64,000 nucleotides of DNA, taken from positions 124,001 to 188,000 of the forward strand of contig CAWBOT010000002.1 of assembly GCA_963790505.1 (NCBI GenBank). Reading direction: 5' to 3'. The DNA is from Acidisarcina sp963790505. GTDB taxonomy: Bacteria > Acidobacteriota > Terriglobia > Terriglobales > Acidobacteriaceae. Of the stretch, positions 17,138-25,381 are shown piece by piece. Position 1 is the stretch's first letter; the number at the start of each line of letters is the position of its first letter. The notes beneath the pieces were generated by a model. That model saw only the letters and a list, made by a program, of their open reading frames with translations. It searched no databases and had not been told where the DNA came from. The translations under genes and the position numbers were made by a program.

Positions 17138-17554
17138 ATGAAGATCATCAATACTTTCCTCGCCTCCGCTCTCGTGGCGTCTGGCATCTGCGCTTTTCCT
17201 CAGAACCTGGATAAGCAAATGACAGTGAACATTCCGTTCGACTTCACGGTCCGGGACACCAACCTCCACGCCGGCAAGTACACAGTGAAGGAAGACGGTG
17301 CGGTCATCATCATGAGAGGGCAGAACGGCAAGTGTGCGAACGTGATTGCCAACCAGGCATACACTGCGAAGCCGGCGACTCACTCGAGCCTGACCTTCAC
17401 GAAACGGGATGGCGAATATGTGCTGACCGAAGTGAAGAACATGGGCAGCAACACGGCACTGGAAGCGGTGCAGGGCAAGCACGCGTCGAAGCGGCTTGAG
17501 GCGTCGAACAACGCACCTCAGACTGTGGAGGTGGCGGCACTTGGAACTCGCTGA
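17138..17554 (+). CDS. Small exported beta-rich protein ('IPFDF' acidobacterial family)
   Basis: A 138-aa exported protein with signal peptide MKIINTFLASALVASGICAF. The mature part starts MTVNIPFDFTVRDTNLHAGKYTV, a pattern I associate with a multi-copy acidobacterial family (V-IPFDF-V...L-AG-Y-V) of small beta-sandwich proteins with no assigned function. ATG 17138 has AAAGGAG seven bases upstream; the longer frame from 17066 is rejected. One cysteine (KCANVIA) lies in the mature part. It is followed by a strong hairpin terminator. The family memory is the basis for the name; no enzymatic residues stand out. Confidence 0.75.
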   Translation: MKIINTFLASALVASGICAFPQNLDKQMTVNIPFDFTVRDTNLHAGKYTVKEDGAVIIMRGQNGKCANVIANQAYTAKPATHSSLTFTKRDGEYVLTEVKNMGSNTALEAVQGKHASKRLEASNNAPQTVEVAALGTR

Positions 17555-17598
17555 GCAAGTGGCGCACGAACTGATGTTGTCGTCCAACACTGCGAACC

Positions 17599-17650
17599 GC
17601 GGGCCCTCTAGTGGTCATGAGCAAGCTCTCATGGCCGCCAGAGGGCCCGC
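17599..17650 (+). terminator. Rho-independent terminator after the exported protein gene
   Basis: GCGGGCCCTCT (17599-17609) pairs perfectly with AGAGGGCCCGC (17640-17650), and CATGAG/CTCATG extends pairing inside. The 3' side runs into GATTTTCTCATT. This long GC-rich hairpin, 44 bases after the stop at 17554, should end transcription strongly. Confidence 0.8.
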
Positions 17651-17749
17651 GATTTTCTCATTGATCCGTTGGAGCTGAAGCCTCTCCGTTCTGCGGTGAA
17701 CTTCGATGGCCCAGCGGAAGCTGCGCCCCTTCAGACCCTGGTGATTTAT

Positions 17750-18205
17750 TCAGGCGATATTGAGCGGGCGCTTTACGGATTCGAGGCTGGCTAACCAGGC
17801 GCCCGCGGGAAAGAGTTGCGAGGGCCCCTGCGCGGCGTCTACTTCAAAATAGGCGACAGGCGCAAGGAAGCGGTAGCCGCGACGGGAGATGGTCTCGATG
17901 AACTGAGGGTTTTTCACCCGGTCGCCGAGCGCCAGGCGCAGCTTGCGGATGGCAGCGTTGAGGCCGATATCGAAGTCGACGAAGGTGTCCGCAGGCCAGA
18001 GGATGTGTTGTAACTCTTCGCGCAGCACCAAGTCACCGGCATGCTCAAGCAGCAGGGCCAGAATTCGCCGAGGCTGCTCCTGCAGGCGGACGCGGTAGCC
18101 GTTGCGACAGAGTTCGCTGGAACGAGTGTCAAGCTCAAAGTTCCCAAAGCGATACACGCGATGGGCAGAAGATCGAACGCCGGGTTGCGACGGAGCAGGC
18201 GTCAT
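17750..18205 (-). CDS. Winged-helix DNA-binding regulator (OmpR/CadC-type domain)
   Basis: A 151-aa protein consisting almost only of a Trans_reg_C winged-helix domain: YRFGNFELDTRSSELCRNG, then RLQEQPRRILALLLEHAGDLV, REELQHILWPADTFVDFDIGLNAAIRKLR, and FIETISRRGYRFLAPV, the recognition helix and wing. In acidobacteria this domain is usually fused to a membrane segment and TPR or PD40 repeats, as in CadC-like sensors. Here only about 30 residues follow (LFPAGAWLASLESVKRPL), with no clear membrane helix, so it is either a stand-alone regulator or a truncated relic. ATG 18205 gives 15 residues before the domain. Its targets are unknown; it is divergent from marC. Confidence 0.8.
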   Translation of the reverse strand: MTPAPSQPGVRSSAHRVYRFGNFELDTRSSELCRNGYRVRLQEQPRRILALLLEHAGDLVLREELQHILWPADTFVDFDIGLNAAIRKLRLALGDRVKNPQFIETISRRGYRFLAPVAYFEVDAAQGPSQLFPAGAWLASLESVKRPLNIA

Positions 18206-18348
18206 AAGGCAACCTTCGAGTTCATGCTAACCCCCCAGGCAGAAGGAAGGCTCTACCACGAAGGTCGTAGAGAGCCGTCATCTGCATAGGCGCAGAAACG
18301 CTGTTATTCGGGACATGACCCAATGGCGGCACAGATATAGTGAGAGAG

Positions 18349-19068
18349 ATGCTGCTGGCGTTTCTCAACACGAAGGTCTCGGCGGCGCTCTATGCAGCGG
18401 TCGCGATGATTGGCTTGCCGCATTCGAATTACGTGCGTTTCTCGGTGCTGGCGCTGAGCTCGATTTTCTTTCTTGTCGACCCGTTTGCGGCGATTCCAAC
18501 ATTCATCGCGATCACCACGGGCGCGGACGCCAGGCGGAGGCGGCGGATGGCGATGCGCGGAGCGCTTACCTGCTTCATCGTGCTGACTTCGTTTGCGATT
18601 GCAGGGCGGACGATCTTTCATATGTTCGGAATTACTTTGCCGGCATTTGAGATCGCCGGAGGCCTGATTCTGCTGCTGATCGGCATCGACATGCTGGAGG
18701 CGAAGCGCTCGCCGACGCAGGAATCGACTGACGAGGCGGAAGAGGGCGCAGCCAAGGAAGACGCGGGCATCGTGCCGCTGGGCATCCCGATGCTCTCCGG
18801 GCCGGGGGCGATTTCAAGCGTCATGGTGCTGGTGGGGCAGGCGCAGAAGATGTGGGAGATGGTGGCGATTCTGGGCGCGATTGCGGTGACCGCGACGGCG
18901 AGCTACGGCATTTTGAACGGCGCCGACCGAGTGAGAAAGATACTCGGCGAGACCGGTATTCGTATCCTGGTGAGGATCATGGGTTTGCTGCTGGTCGCCC
19001 TGGCGGTGCAGTTCTTTGTAAATGGGCTAACCGACCTGGGCGTGATCGCGAAACAGATCGCGAGCTAA
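18349..19068 (+). CDS. MarC family integral membrane protein
   Basis: A 239-aa protein with six hydrophobic segments typical of MarC (UPF0056). The family blocks are FFLVDPFAAIPTFIAITTGAD, FGITLPAFEIAGGLILLLIGIDML, VPLGIPMLSGPGAISSVMVL and the final VRIMGLLLVALAVQFFVNGL. MarC proteins were once linked to antibiotic resistance, but that link was not upheld and the function is unknown. A GTG at 18340 is an alternative start three codons upstream; ATG 18349 is preferred. A 30-residue acidic loop (about residues 120-145) separates the two three-helix halves, as usual in the family. Confidence 0.88.
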   Translation: MLLAFLNTKVSAALYAAVAMIGLPHSNYVRFSVLALSSIFFLVDPFAAIPTFIAITTGADARRRRRMAMRGALTCFIVLTSFAIAGRTIFHMFGITLPAFEIAGGLILLLIGIDMLEAKRSPTQESTDEAEEGAAKEDAGIVPLGIPMLSGPGAISSVMVLVGQAQKMWEMVAILGAIAVTATASYGILNGADRVRKILGETGIRILVRIMGLLLVALAVQFFVNGLTDLGVIAKQIAS

Positions 19069-19191
19069 CTCGGGTGCAGGTGTGAGAGGAAGCCCAGGCC
19101 TATAAAAGGCCTCTTCGTAAGCCATCTATTCGCAGGGCCAAGGCGCTATCTTTCCAGCTCTACACGCCGCAATTCACGGATGGTCCTTCTC

Positions 19192-19205
19192 ATGACATTT
19201 GTCAT
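19192..19205. promoter_or_regulatory. Palindrome ATGACA-TT-TGTCAT upstream of the ABC/two-component operon
   Basis: Six-base arms ATGACA and TGTCAT with a two-base spacer form a perfect inverted repeat 84 bases before the ABC ATPase start. NarL/DesR-type regulators bind short palindromes of this size, and the operon ends with such a regulator, so it may be its own binding site. This is inference from position and symmetry. The 220-base gap also holds an AGGCCT...AGGCCT hairpin near 19098. Confidence 0.5.
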
Positions 19206-19288
19206 CTTTCTCGAGTGACCTTCTGCACTACCTCGAGCTGAGATATGGATTCATCCTTGTAACTGTAGTCGGGTTGCGGAGGATGGAC

Positions 19289-20230
19289 ATGGCGATGGCG
19301 CAGGTTGTAACGGGCGGGTTTGTTCCGAGTATTCAATATCGACAATCCAACAGCGGGGCCACAATTGCTCGGGTTTCCCAGGTAAGTAAGAGCTACGGCA
19401 ACGTACAGGCGTTGAGCGATGTCGATTTCAGTATCGGCGCCGGCGAAGTGGTTGCGCTGCTGGGGCCGAACGGCGCAGGGAAGTCGACGCTGGTGCGGTT
19501 GCTGCTCGGGCTGGCTTCGCCGACGAAGGGCAGTGTGACGGTCTTTGGCGGTGATCCGAAGGATCAAGCTTCGCGGGAGCGCGTGGGCGCGATGCTGCAG
19601 GTGGGCGGCGTACCGAGCACGATGAAGGTGCGCGAACACATCGACCTTTTTTCCAGCTACTATCCGGCGCCGCTGCCCATGGCCGAGGTGGTGGAGATGG
19701 CCGGCCTGAAGGGCATCGAGGGGCGGCTGTTCGGCGAGCTCTCAGGCGGGCAGAAGCAGCGCGTGCTGTTCGGGCTGGCGCTGTGCGGCGATCCGGATCT
19801 TCTTTTTCTGGACGAGCCGACCGTCGGCCTGGATGTGGAGGCGCGGCGCAGTTTCTGGGAACAGATTCGGGGGCTAGTCGCACGAGGAAAGACGGTGCTG
19901 CTGACCACCCACTATCTTGAAGAGGCCGACGCGCTGGCCGACCGCGTAGTGGTGATCAACAAAGGCTCGATCGTTGCCGAGGGAACTCCGGAGGCAATCA
20001 AGGCGAGCACTGCGGGCAAGAAGATTCGCTGCCTTACGCAACTGCAACTGGGCGCGATCGAACGCATGACCGGTGTGGTGGGCGCTCGCTATGACCGCGA
20101 GGCGGTAGAGATTCAGAGCGCTTCAGCCGAGGCTACGCTGCGTGAGTTACTGGCTGCGGATCCCGAATTGACGGGGTTGGAAGTCAGCAACGCAGGAATA
20201 GAGGAAGCTTTTCTGGCGCTGACGAAATGA
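19289..20230 (+). CDS. ABC transporter ATP-binding protein
   Basis: A 313-aa ATPase of the NatA/drug-exporter (DRA) type. After a 25-residue leader come the Walker A GPNGAGKST, the Q-loop around MLQVGGVPSTMKVREH, the signature LSGGQKQRV, Walker B LLFLDEPTVGLD and the switch histidine in LLTTHYLEEAD. The C-terminal 90 residues are the accessory domain found in such exporters. ATG 19289 or 19295 best fits the RBS GCGGAGG at 19276-19282; the frame is open back to 19199. It is the first gene of an operon with a permease, a histidine kinase and a response regulator, the arrangement seen in DesK/DesR-like or LiaSR-like systems that control their own exporter. Confidence 0.92.
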   Translation: MAMAQVVTGGFVPSIQYRQSNSGATIARVSQVSKSYGNVQALSDVDFSIGAGEVVALLGPNGAGKSTLVRLLLGLASPTKGSVTVFGGDPKDQASRERVGAMLQVGGVPSTMKVREHIDLFSSYYPAPLPMAEVVEMAGLKGIEGRLFGELSGGQKQRVLFGLALCGDPDLLFLDEPTVGLDVEARRSFWEQIRGLVARGKTVLLTTHYLEEADALADRVVVINKGSIVAEGTPEAIKASTAGKKIRCLTQLQLGAIERMTGVVGARYDREAVEIQSASAEATLRELLAADPELTGLEVSNAGIEEAFLALTK

Positions 20231-20312
20231 TTCTCCATCCCACTCAAGCCAAAAGAGTGCTTGAATGGGCACCCATCACTTTCGATATCAACATTTCTTG
20301 AGAGGAGCAGTC

Positions 20313-21125
20313 ATGACGAGTTCAGTTGCTGTAGCGCAGGCGAAATGGAGCCGCCCATTTGCGAGGACGGTTGAAATTTACTTGAAGGAATCGAAGTACG
20401 AGTTTCTGAATCGGTGGCGGATGCCGATATATTCGTTGTCGGTCATCCTTTTCCCGGCAATGTTTTATACCTTGTTCGGGCTCATCATTAATCGCGATGC
20501 GTCGGGCGGCCATCAAGAGGCGGCTACGTACCTGTTAGCCACGATGGGCTGTTACGGGATTATTGGCGTTGCACTCTTCGCCTTTGGTGTGGGCGTGGCC
20601 ACGGAGCGGGGACAGGGATGGCTTGAGGTCAAACGGGCGAGCCCCATGCCTGCGCCGGCTTACTTCGTCGGCCGAATGGCCGCATGCCTGGTTTTCAGCT
20701 TGATCGTTTTCACGACGTTGTTTACCCTCGGGACGCTCTTTGGCGGCGTGCGTCTGATGCCGTCGCAGATTGCCGGACTGATGGCGACACTGGTCCTCGG
20801 ATCGATTCCGTTTTGCGCCTTCGGATTGGTGATTGGATACTTCGCCAAGCCTAACTCAGCGCCAGCGGTCGTGAACATGCTCTATCTTCCGATGTCGTTT
20901 TTGTCGGGGCTGTGGATGCCGATCGGGATACTGCCAAAGTTTCTGCAGAAACTGGCATTAGCCATGCCGCCGTATCATCTGGGACAACTGGCGTTGCACG
21001 CTGTCGGAATTCCCAGCCGAGGCGATGTGCATACGCATCTGAATGTGCTGATCGGCTTCACTCTGGTGTGCCTGGGTCTGGCGATGCTCGGACTTCGGCG
21101 GGACGAAGGCAAGTTATATGGATGA
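20313..21125 (+). CDS. ABC-2 type transporter permease
   Basis: A 270-aa membrane protein with six hydrophobic segments, the partner of the ATPase just upstream. WRMPIYSLSVILFPAMFYTLFG is the first segment; the middle has LLATMGCYGIIGVALFAFGVG, ERGQGWLEVKRASPMPA (the conserved cytoplasmic coupling loop) and RMAACLVFSLIVFTTLFTLG; the end has LYLPMSFLSGLWMPIGILPKFLQKLA, the ABC-2 signature. ATG 20313 has GAGAGGAG upstream and fits better than the frame opening at 20265. Substrate unknown; membrane lipids, peptides and drugs are all possible for this class. Confidence 0.9.
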   Translation: MTSSVAVAQAKWSRPFARTVEIYLKESKYEFLNRWRMPIYSLSVILFPAMFYTLFGLIINRDASGGHQEAATYLLATMGCYGIIGVALFAFGVGVATERGQGWLEVKRASPMPAPAYFVGRMAACLVFSLIVFTTLFTLGTLFGGVRLMPSQIAGLMATLVLGSIPFCAFGLVIGYFAKPNSAPAVVNMLYLPMSFLSGLWMPIGILPKFLQKLALAMPPYHLGQLALHAVGIPSRGDVHTHLNVLIGFTLVCLGLAMLGLRRDEGKLYG

Positions 21126-21229
21126 AGCTGGGTTGAGGGACGGCAATCATCGCTCGTCCCTCGCACGCTCGCAAGCAGAGCGAGTAGAGACGTTGGCTTA
21201 TGCTTGAGATGGGTTGAGGGTTCACGGCA

Positions 21230-22384
21230 ATGCGGCTGATGCCAAAGAACAATACGATGGGGTGGGCAGCATACGCGCTGCTGGGTTACCTCGGCTTCTT
21301 CCTGATCGATCCAATTATGAACCGCTCCGGCCTGATGACCTGGGCGTGGACTGCGCTGGGGCTGCTGCTCTTCCTGATCATGTATTTCAGCCTTTATTGG
21401 GTCTGCGGCTGGAAGAGAATAGCGATTTCGATGGGCGTGGCGCTGCTGGGCATGGCTTATCTGCCCTTCAATAGCGGAGCCAGTTGCTTTTTTATCTACG
21501 CCGCGTCGTTTCTTGCCTTTGAAGAGAAGGCAAGTACGTCCTTCAAATACATTGCCGGGATGGCACTGGTTCTGGTTGTTGAACTTTACCTGTTGCACAC
21601 CCCATACGTCGGCTGGTTCGTCGATGTCGGGTTGCTGGTGATTATCGGCACGTTGAATGTTTATTTCTCGCAACACGGCCGATCGCAGAAAAAATTGCTG
21701 CGTGCGCAGGAAGAGATCGAGCACCTCGCCAAGATCGCGGAGCGGGAGCGGATCGCACGCGACCTGCACGATGTGCTGGGGCACACGCTCTCGATCATCG
21801 TGCTGAAGTCGGAGCTGGCGTCGAAGCTGGCGGAGATAGATCCGGCTCGGGCCAAGGCGGAGATGGCCGATGTCGAGCAGACTGCGCGCACAGCGCTGAC
21901 GGAGGTTCGCCAGGCAATCGGCGGGTATCGCACCAACGGCCTGACGGCAGAGCTTGCCCAGGCGCGGGCGACGCTCGAGACCGCGGGAATTACGGTGGAA
22001 TGCGAGCAGGCTCCGGTGACGTTGCCCGCGACGCAGGAGAGTGTACTCGCGCTGGCGGTGCGCGAGGCGGTGACTAATGTTGTCCGGCATGCTCATGCGG
22101 GGCGCTGCCGGCTGGAGCTGCGCGCGATCGACGGCATCTGCCGGTTGTCGATCCAGGACGACGGCCTGGGGGGATTTCAGCCGGAAGGCAATGGCTTGAC
22201 TGGAATGCGGGAGCGGGTTGAGGCGCTGGGCGGCACGCTGCTGCGTGAGACGAAGGGCGGAACGCGGCTGCACATTACGCTGCCCCTGCAGCAGCCGGTC
22301 GACTACGCGGCCGGGGCGGGGGCGGACATTGATGGAGCCACAGGCGCGGAATTTGCGGGAGTTACGAGAGTGGCGGGGGCATGA
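21230..22384 (+). CDS. DesK-like sensor histidine kinase (NarL group)
   Basis: A 384-aa sensor kinase. The first 150 residues form five to six membrane helices with almost no periplasmic domain, as in DesK, which senses the membrane itself. The HisKA_3 dimerisation region carries the phospho-acceptor H180 in ARDLHDVLGHTLS. The ATPase domain shows LAVREAVTNVVRHAHAG (N box), IQDDGLGGF (G1) and GLTGMRERVEALGG (G2). A Gly/Ala-rich tail of about 25 residues follows. The stop overlaps the regulator's start by four bases (ATGA). It probably senses membrane state or stress caused by the substrate of the adjacent exporter; that is inferred from operon context. Confidence 0.92.
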   Translation: MRLMPKNNTMGWAAYALLGYLGFFLIDPIMNRSGLMTWAWTALGLLLFLIMYFSLYWVCGWKRIAISMGVALLGMAYLPFNSGASCFFIYAASFLAFEEKASTSFKYIAGMALVLVVELYLLHTPYVGWFVDVGLLVIIGTLNVYFSQHGRSQKKLLRAQEEIEHLAKIAERERIARDLHDVLGHTLSIIVLKSELASKLAEIDPARAKAEMADVEQTARTALTEVRQAIGGYRTNGLTAELAQARATLETAGITVECEQAPVTLPATQESVLALAVREAVTNVVRHAHAGRCRLELRAIDGICRLSIQDDGLGGFQPEGNGLTGMRERVEALGGTLLRETKGGTRLHITLPLQQPVDYAAGAGADIDGATGAEFAGVTRVAGA

Positions 22385-23028
22385 CGCCCGCCGAGAGTCA
22401 AGGACGTGGTGCAGCAAGCGCGAATGCCATTCGCGTCGTGCTGGCCGAAGACCAGGCGATGGTGCTGGGCGCGCTGGCGGCGCTGCTCGAGATGACGGGC
22501 GGAATCAAGGTAGTGGGGCGCGCGCAGAATGGAACAGAAGCGCTGGCGCGGGTGCTCGAGTGCAAGCCGGACGTCTTCATCACCGACATTGAAATGCCAG
22601 AGATGAGCGGACTGGATGTTGCGGCAGAATTGCAGCGCCGCAAGGTGAAAACGCGGGTGATCATCGTGACCACCTTTGCCCGCAGTGGCTATCTGCGGCG
22701 CGCGCTCGATGCCGGAGCAAACGGCTATCTGCTCAAAGACAAGCCTGCGGAACAACTAGCCGAGGCCGTACAGCGGGTGCATCGCGGCCTGCGGGTGATC
22801 GATCCCGAACTGGCGGCGGAATCGTGGGGCGCGTCCGATCCGCTGACCGATCGCGAACGGCAGACGCTGCGCCTGGCGGCCGAGGGTGCGACCAGTGGCG
22901 ATATTGCTGCGAAGCTGAATTTGTCCGAGGGGACGGTGCGGAATTATCTCTCTGAAGCGATCAGCAAGCTGGGTGCGTCGAACCGGATCGAAGCGGCGCG
23001 AATCGCGCGTGCGCAAGGCTGGCTATGA
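22381..23028 (+). CDS. DesR-like response regulator (NarL/FixJ family)
   Basis: A 215-aa regulator with a receiver domain (RVVLAEDQAMV; phospho-acceptor D69 in VFITDIEMPEMSG; Thr and Lys switch residues in VTTFARSGYLRRALDAGANGYLLKD) and a LuxR-type HTH (PLTDRERQTLRLAAEGATSG...LSEGTVRNYLSEAISKLGA). It overlaps the kinase gene by four bases, so the two are coupled. The full operon is ATPase, permease, kinase, regulator. A likely target is the operon itself, through the ATGACA/TGTCAT palindrome at 19192-19205. Confidence 0.93.
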   Translation: MTPAESQGRGAASANAIRVVLAEDQAMVLGALAALLEMTGGIKVVGRAQNGTEALARVLECKPDVFITDIEMPEMSGLDVAAELQRRKVKTRVIIVTTFARSGYLRRALDAGANGYLLKDKPAEQLAEAVQRVHRGLRVIDPELAAESWGASDPLTDRERQTLRLAAEGATSGDIAAKLNLSEGTVRNYLSEAISKLGASNRIEAARIARAQGWL

Positions 23029-23047
23029 GCGACGCATTGCTCTATCT

Positions 23048-23467
23048 CTATATGGATGGAGTTGGCTCGACCGCGTTATTTCCTTCGCGCGAGGAGAGTT
23101 CGGCGGTCAGCTTCTGAATCAGGGTAAGGAGCGCGGCGCGCATCTCCGGATCGACGGCAAGAAATTCAAAGGCGGCTCCGGAGTCGGGACGCACAACGAT
23201 GACCCGGGCAGGACTGCTGAGCGAATTGCCGTTGATGGAGAGGCAGAGTTCAACATCGGCGCGGCGATCGAGATTCAGCTCGTCCGGCGTCGCAATGTAG
23301 CAACCGGTTAAGCTGAGGTCTTTGATTTCCCCGTGGTAGTGAGCTCCGGAGTTCAGAGCCACCACGTCGGCTGGCCCTTCACATTCGAAGCGCCGCTGCT
23401 TCCGGCGCTCGAAGGCCCCCGCCAGTCTTGCAATTGCAATCTCTTCAGGACTGCTTGTGCGCCCCAT
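23048..23467 (-). CDS. PilZ domain protein
   Basis: A 139-aa protein with a single PilZ domain, a cyclic-di-GMP receiver. The two nucleotide-binding motifs are present: ERRKQRRFECEG (RxxxR-type) near residue 20 and DLSLTGCYIAT (DxSxxG) near residue 49. The rest has the barrel strands, including DVELCLSINGNSLSSPARVIVV. Such proteins tune motility, exopolysaccharide or transcription when c-di-GMP rises. It converges with the response regulator gene (19-base gap) and is divergent from ychF. The first 18 residues are a non-conserved leader. Confidence 0.85.
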   Translation of the reverse strand: MGRTSSPEEIAIARLAGAFERRKQRRFECEGPADVVALNSGAHYHGEIKDLSLTGCYIATPDELNLDRRADVELCLSINGNSLSSPARVIVVRPDSGAAFEFLAVDPEMRAALLTLIQKLTAELSSREGNNAVEPTPSI

Positions 23468-23622
23468 GGCTGTTCTCCTGTAGCCGCTAGGATTCGGGAC
23501 CGAGCTGCCTTGTTCGGGCTTCTCCTCAACCCTTGTTCATCGGCGTCTTCGCTCCGGGTATGAGGGGTGCGCTGGTAGAATCAGAGATTGGCGTCACGCC
23601 TTAGATCACCCTCAGGAAGCCC

Positions 23623-24708
23623 ATGAAAACCGGCATTATCGGCCTGCCCCAGGTCGGCAAGACATCTCTGTTCAAGATACTCACCAAGGCGAAGCTGGAT
23701 GAGCGCGCCTATTCCAACCCTCGCGAAGCGCACCTCGGCGTGGCCAAGGTGCCGGACGAACGTCTCGACCAGCTCTCGGCTCTTTATGATCCGAAACGCA
23801 TCATGTACGCGTCGGTCGAATACGCCGACGTGGCGGCGATCGGCCAGGAGGCGCTGAAGGAGACTGCGTTCCTGAGCAGCCTGCGCGGCGTCGATGCGCT
23901 GATTCATGTGCTGCGGGCATTTGAGGATGACTCGATTCCGCATGTCGGGCCGATCGATCCGCTGCGGGACATCAAGAATGTTGATTTTGACCTGATCATC
24001 TCGGACCTCTCGCAAGTAGAGAAGCGGCTGGAGCGGCTCGAGAAAGACCTGAAGAAGCAACGCACTGGCGAGCTCGAAAAAGAGAATGCGCTGTTGCTGC
24101 GCGCCAAGGAATGCCTGGAATCGGAGAAGCCGCTGCGCGAGCTGGAGATGACGGCGGAGGAGAAGAAGCTGATCCGCGGATTTACCTTTCTCTCGCAGAA
24201 GCCCATTCTTTTCGTACTCAACATTTCAGAAAGCACGACGCTGGGCGTCGATCTCGAGGCTGCGGTCGCGAAGTACAAGCTCGAAGAAGTCGCCGCGCGG
24301 CCGAACGCCGGGGCGACGGCGATCTGCGGCAAGGTCGAGGCCGAGCTGGCGGAGATGGACGATGAAGAGGCGGCGGAGTTCCTCGGCTCGTACGGGCTGA
24401 CGGAGAGCGGGTTGCGGCGGCTGATTCGCAAGTCGTATGAGCTGCTGGGGCTGATCAGCTTCTTTACGGTTGGCGAAGATGAGTGCCGGGCGTGGACTGT
24501 TCCGGTGAACAGCCGGGCTCAGGAAGCGGCGGGCGCGATCCATTCCGATCTGGAGAAGCACTTCATCCGCGCCGAGACGATCCACTGGGACACGCTGCTG
24601 GCGGCGGGATCGGAGGCGGCGGCGCGCAGCCAGGGCACGCTTCGCCTCGAGGGCAAAGACTACCGCGTGCAGGATGGCGATGTCATGCACATCCGGCACA
24701 GCGGTTAG
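23623..24708 (+). CDS. ychF: Redox-regulated ATPase YchF
   Basis: A 361-aa OBG-family P-loop protein that prefers ATP over GTP and binds ribosomes; it is linked to oxidative-stress responses. The P-loop GLPQVGKTSLF is at residues 7-17, YADVAAIGQEALKETAFLSSLRGVDALIHVLR covers switch and G3 regions, and KPILFVLNISES holds the altered G4 motif (NxxE in place of NKxD) that explains ATP use. A coiled-coil insertion (SQVEKRLERLEKDLKK) lies at about 132-165. The C-terminal TGS-like domain ends QGTLRLEGKDYRVQDGDVMHIRH. Length and order are normal. It ends directly before a REP-like element. Confidence 0.95.
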   Translation: MKTGIIGLPQVGKTSLFKILTKAKLDERAYSNPREAHLGVAKVPDERLDQLSALYDPKRIMYASVEYADVAAIGQEALKETAFLSSLRGVDALIHVLRAFEDDSIPHVGPIDPLRDIKNVDFDLIISDLSQVEKRLERLEKDLKKQRTGELEKENALLLRAKECLESEKPLRELEMTAEEKKLIRGFTFLSQKPILFVLNISESTTLGVDLEAAVAKYKLEEVAARPNAGATAICGKVEAELAEMDDEEAAEFLGSYGLTESGLRRLIRKSYELLGLISFFTVGEDECRAWTVPVNSRAQEAAGAIHSDLEKHFIRAETIHWDTLLAAGSEAAARSQGTLRLEGKDYRVQDGDVMHIRHSG

Positions 24709-24711
24709 CGG

Positions 24712-24790
24712 AGATTGCAAATCTCTCCGCGGCTGAAGCCGCATTTCATTCTCAGCGAACAATGGCCCGGCTGAAGCCGGGCCCCTTCAG
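24712..24790. repeat. Intergenic REP-like element, 'GGCTGAAGCC' family
   Basis: Two small hairpins follow each other: GCGGCTGAAGCCGC and CCCGGCTGAAGCCGGG, ending CCCCTTCAG. A second copy of the same plan is at 48011-48086 (CTGCGGCTGAAGCCGTA ... GCACGGTTGAAACCGTGCCCCTTCAAG), where arm changes are compensated so the second stem stays paired. Both are just outside genes. Such elements are common in acidobacterial genomes, as far as I recall. Confidence 0.7.
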
Positions 24791-24820
24791 AAAACTCAAG
24801 CGTTCCCAAGCAGAGGTCGC

Positions 24821-25381
24821 TTAGCTGCCGCTTTTACGGCTGGCTGGCGGCACGATGCTGTTCATGCGCAGATAGACGACCATTTGTCCGTAGTGGTCCA
24901 TCGCGTGGGCGATGCAGAAGGCAGCGTCTCCGGCGCGGGTGCCTTTGTCTTTGCCGAGCGACTCGAAGGCGTTGGCGGCGGTGATGGTGTCGATCGCCTT
25001 GTGGGCGTAAACGTAAGAGTCTTTAAGCGCCTTCACGATTTCGTCTTTGCTCGTAAGCTTTTCAATGTCGGCTTCTTTTGGCGCGGGGCCGACATTCCAG
25101 TCTTCAAAGAACTCATAGTTGGCTTCGGCGAGGTGCTTGACCTGCTGGCCGAAGGTGCGAACTCCGGTGAACTCGCCCTGGGTAGGCGCAAAGTTGAACT
25201 TGTCGGCGGGCATGGCTTCGGCGGCGCTGGTGATTTCCTTTTCCATTCCCGACATCAGGCCGCCGTAGATCTTTGCGGGCGAGGTTGCCGACGCGGAAGC
25301 ACCCATCTGGGCGAAGGCGGCGACGGGAAGACAGAGGGCACAACAAAGAGCGAGATTCGAGAGACGACAGCGCAGGTTCAA
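24821..25381 (-). CDS. Exported DinB-like protein
   Basis: A 186-aa protein with a signal peptide (NLALCCALCLPVAAFA) and a DinB/YfiT-like four-helix bundle. The likely metal-binding histidines are in GQQVKHLAEANYEFF and IAHAMDHYGQMVVYLRMN; the third ligand is less clear. Most DinB proteins are cytoplasmic and act in thiol-dependent transferase chemistry; exported versions are frequent in acidobacteria and unassigned. I chose the TTG at 25381, preceded by AAGGAG, since the frame to 25777 upstream has no protein-like character. It ends next to the REP element behind ychF, converging with that gene. Confidence 0.78.
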   Translation of the reverse strand: MNLRCRLSNLALCCALCLPVAAFAQMGASASATSPAKIYGGLMSGMEKEITSAAEAMPADKFNFAPTQGEFTGVRTFGQQVKHLAEANYEFFEDWNVGPAPKEADIEKLTSKDEIVKALKDSYVYAHKAIDTITAANAFESLGKDKGTRAGDAAFCIAHAMDHYGQMVVYLRMNSIVPPASRKSGS

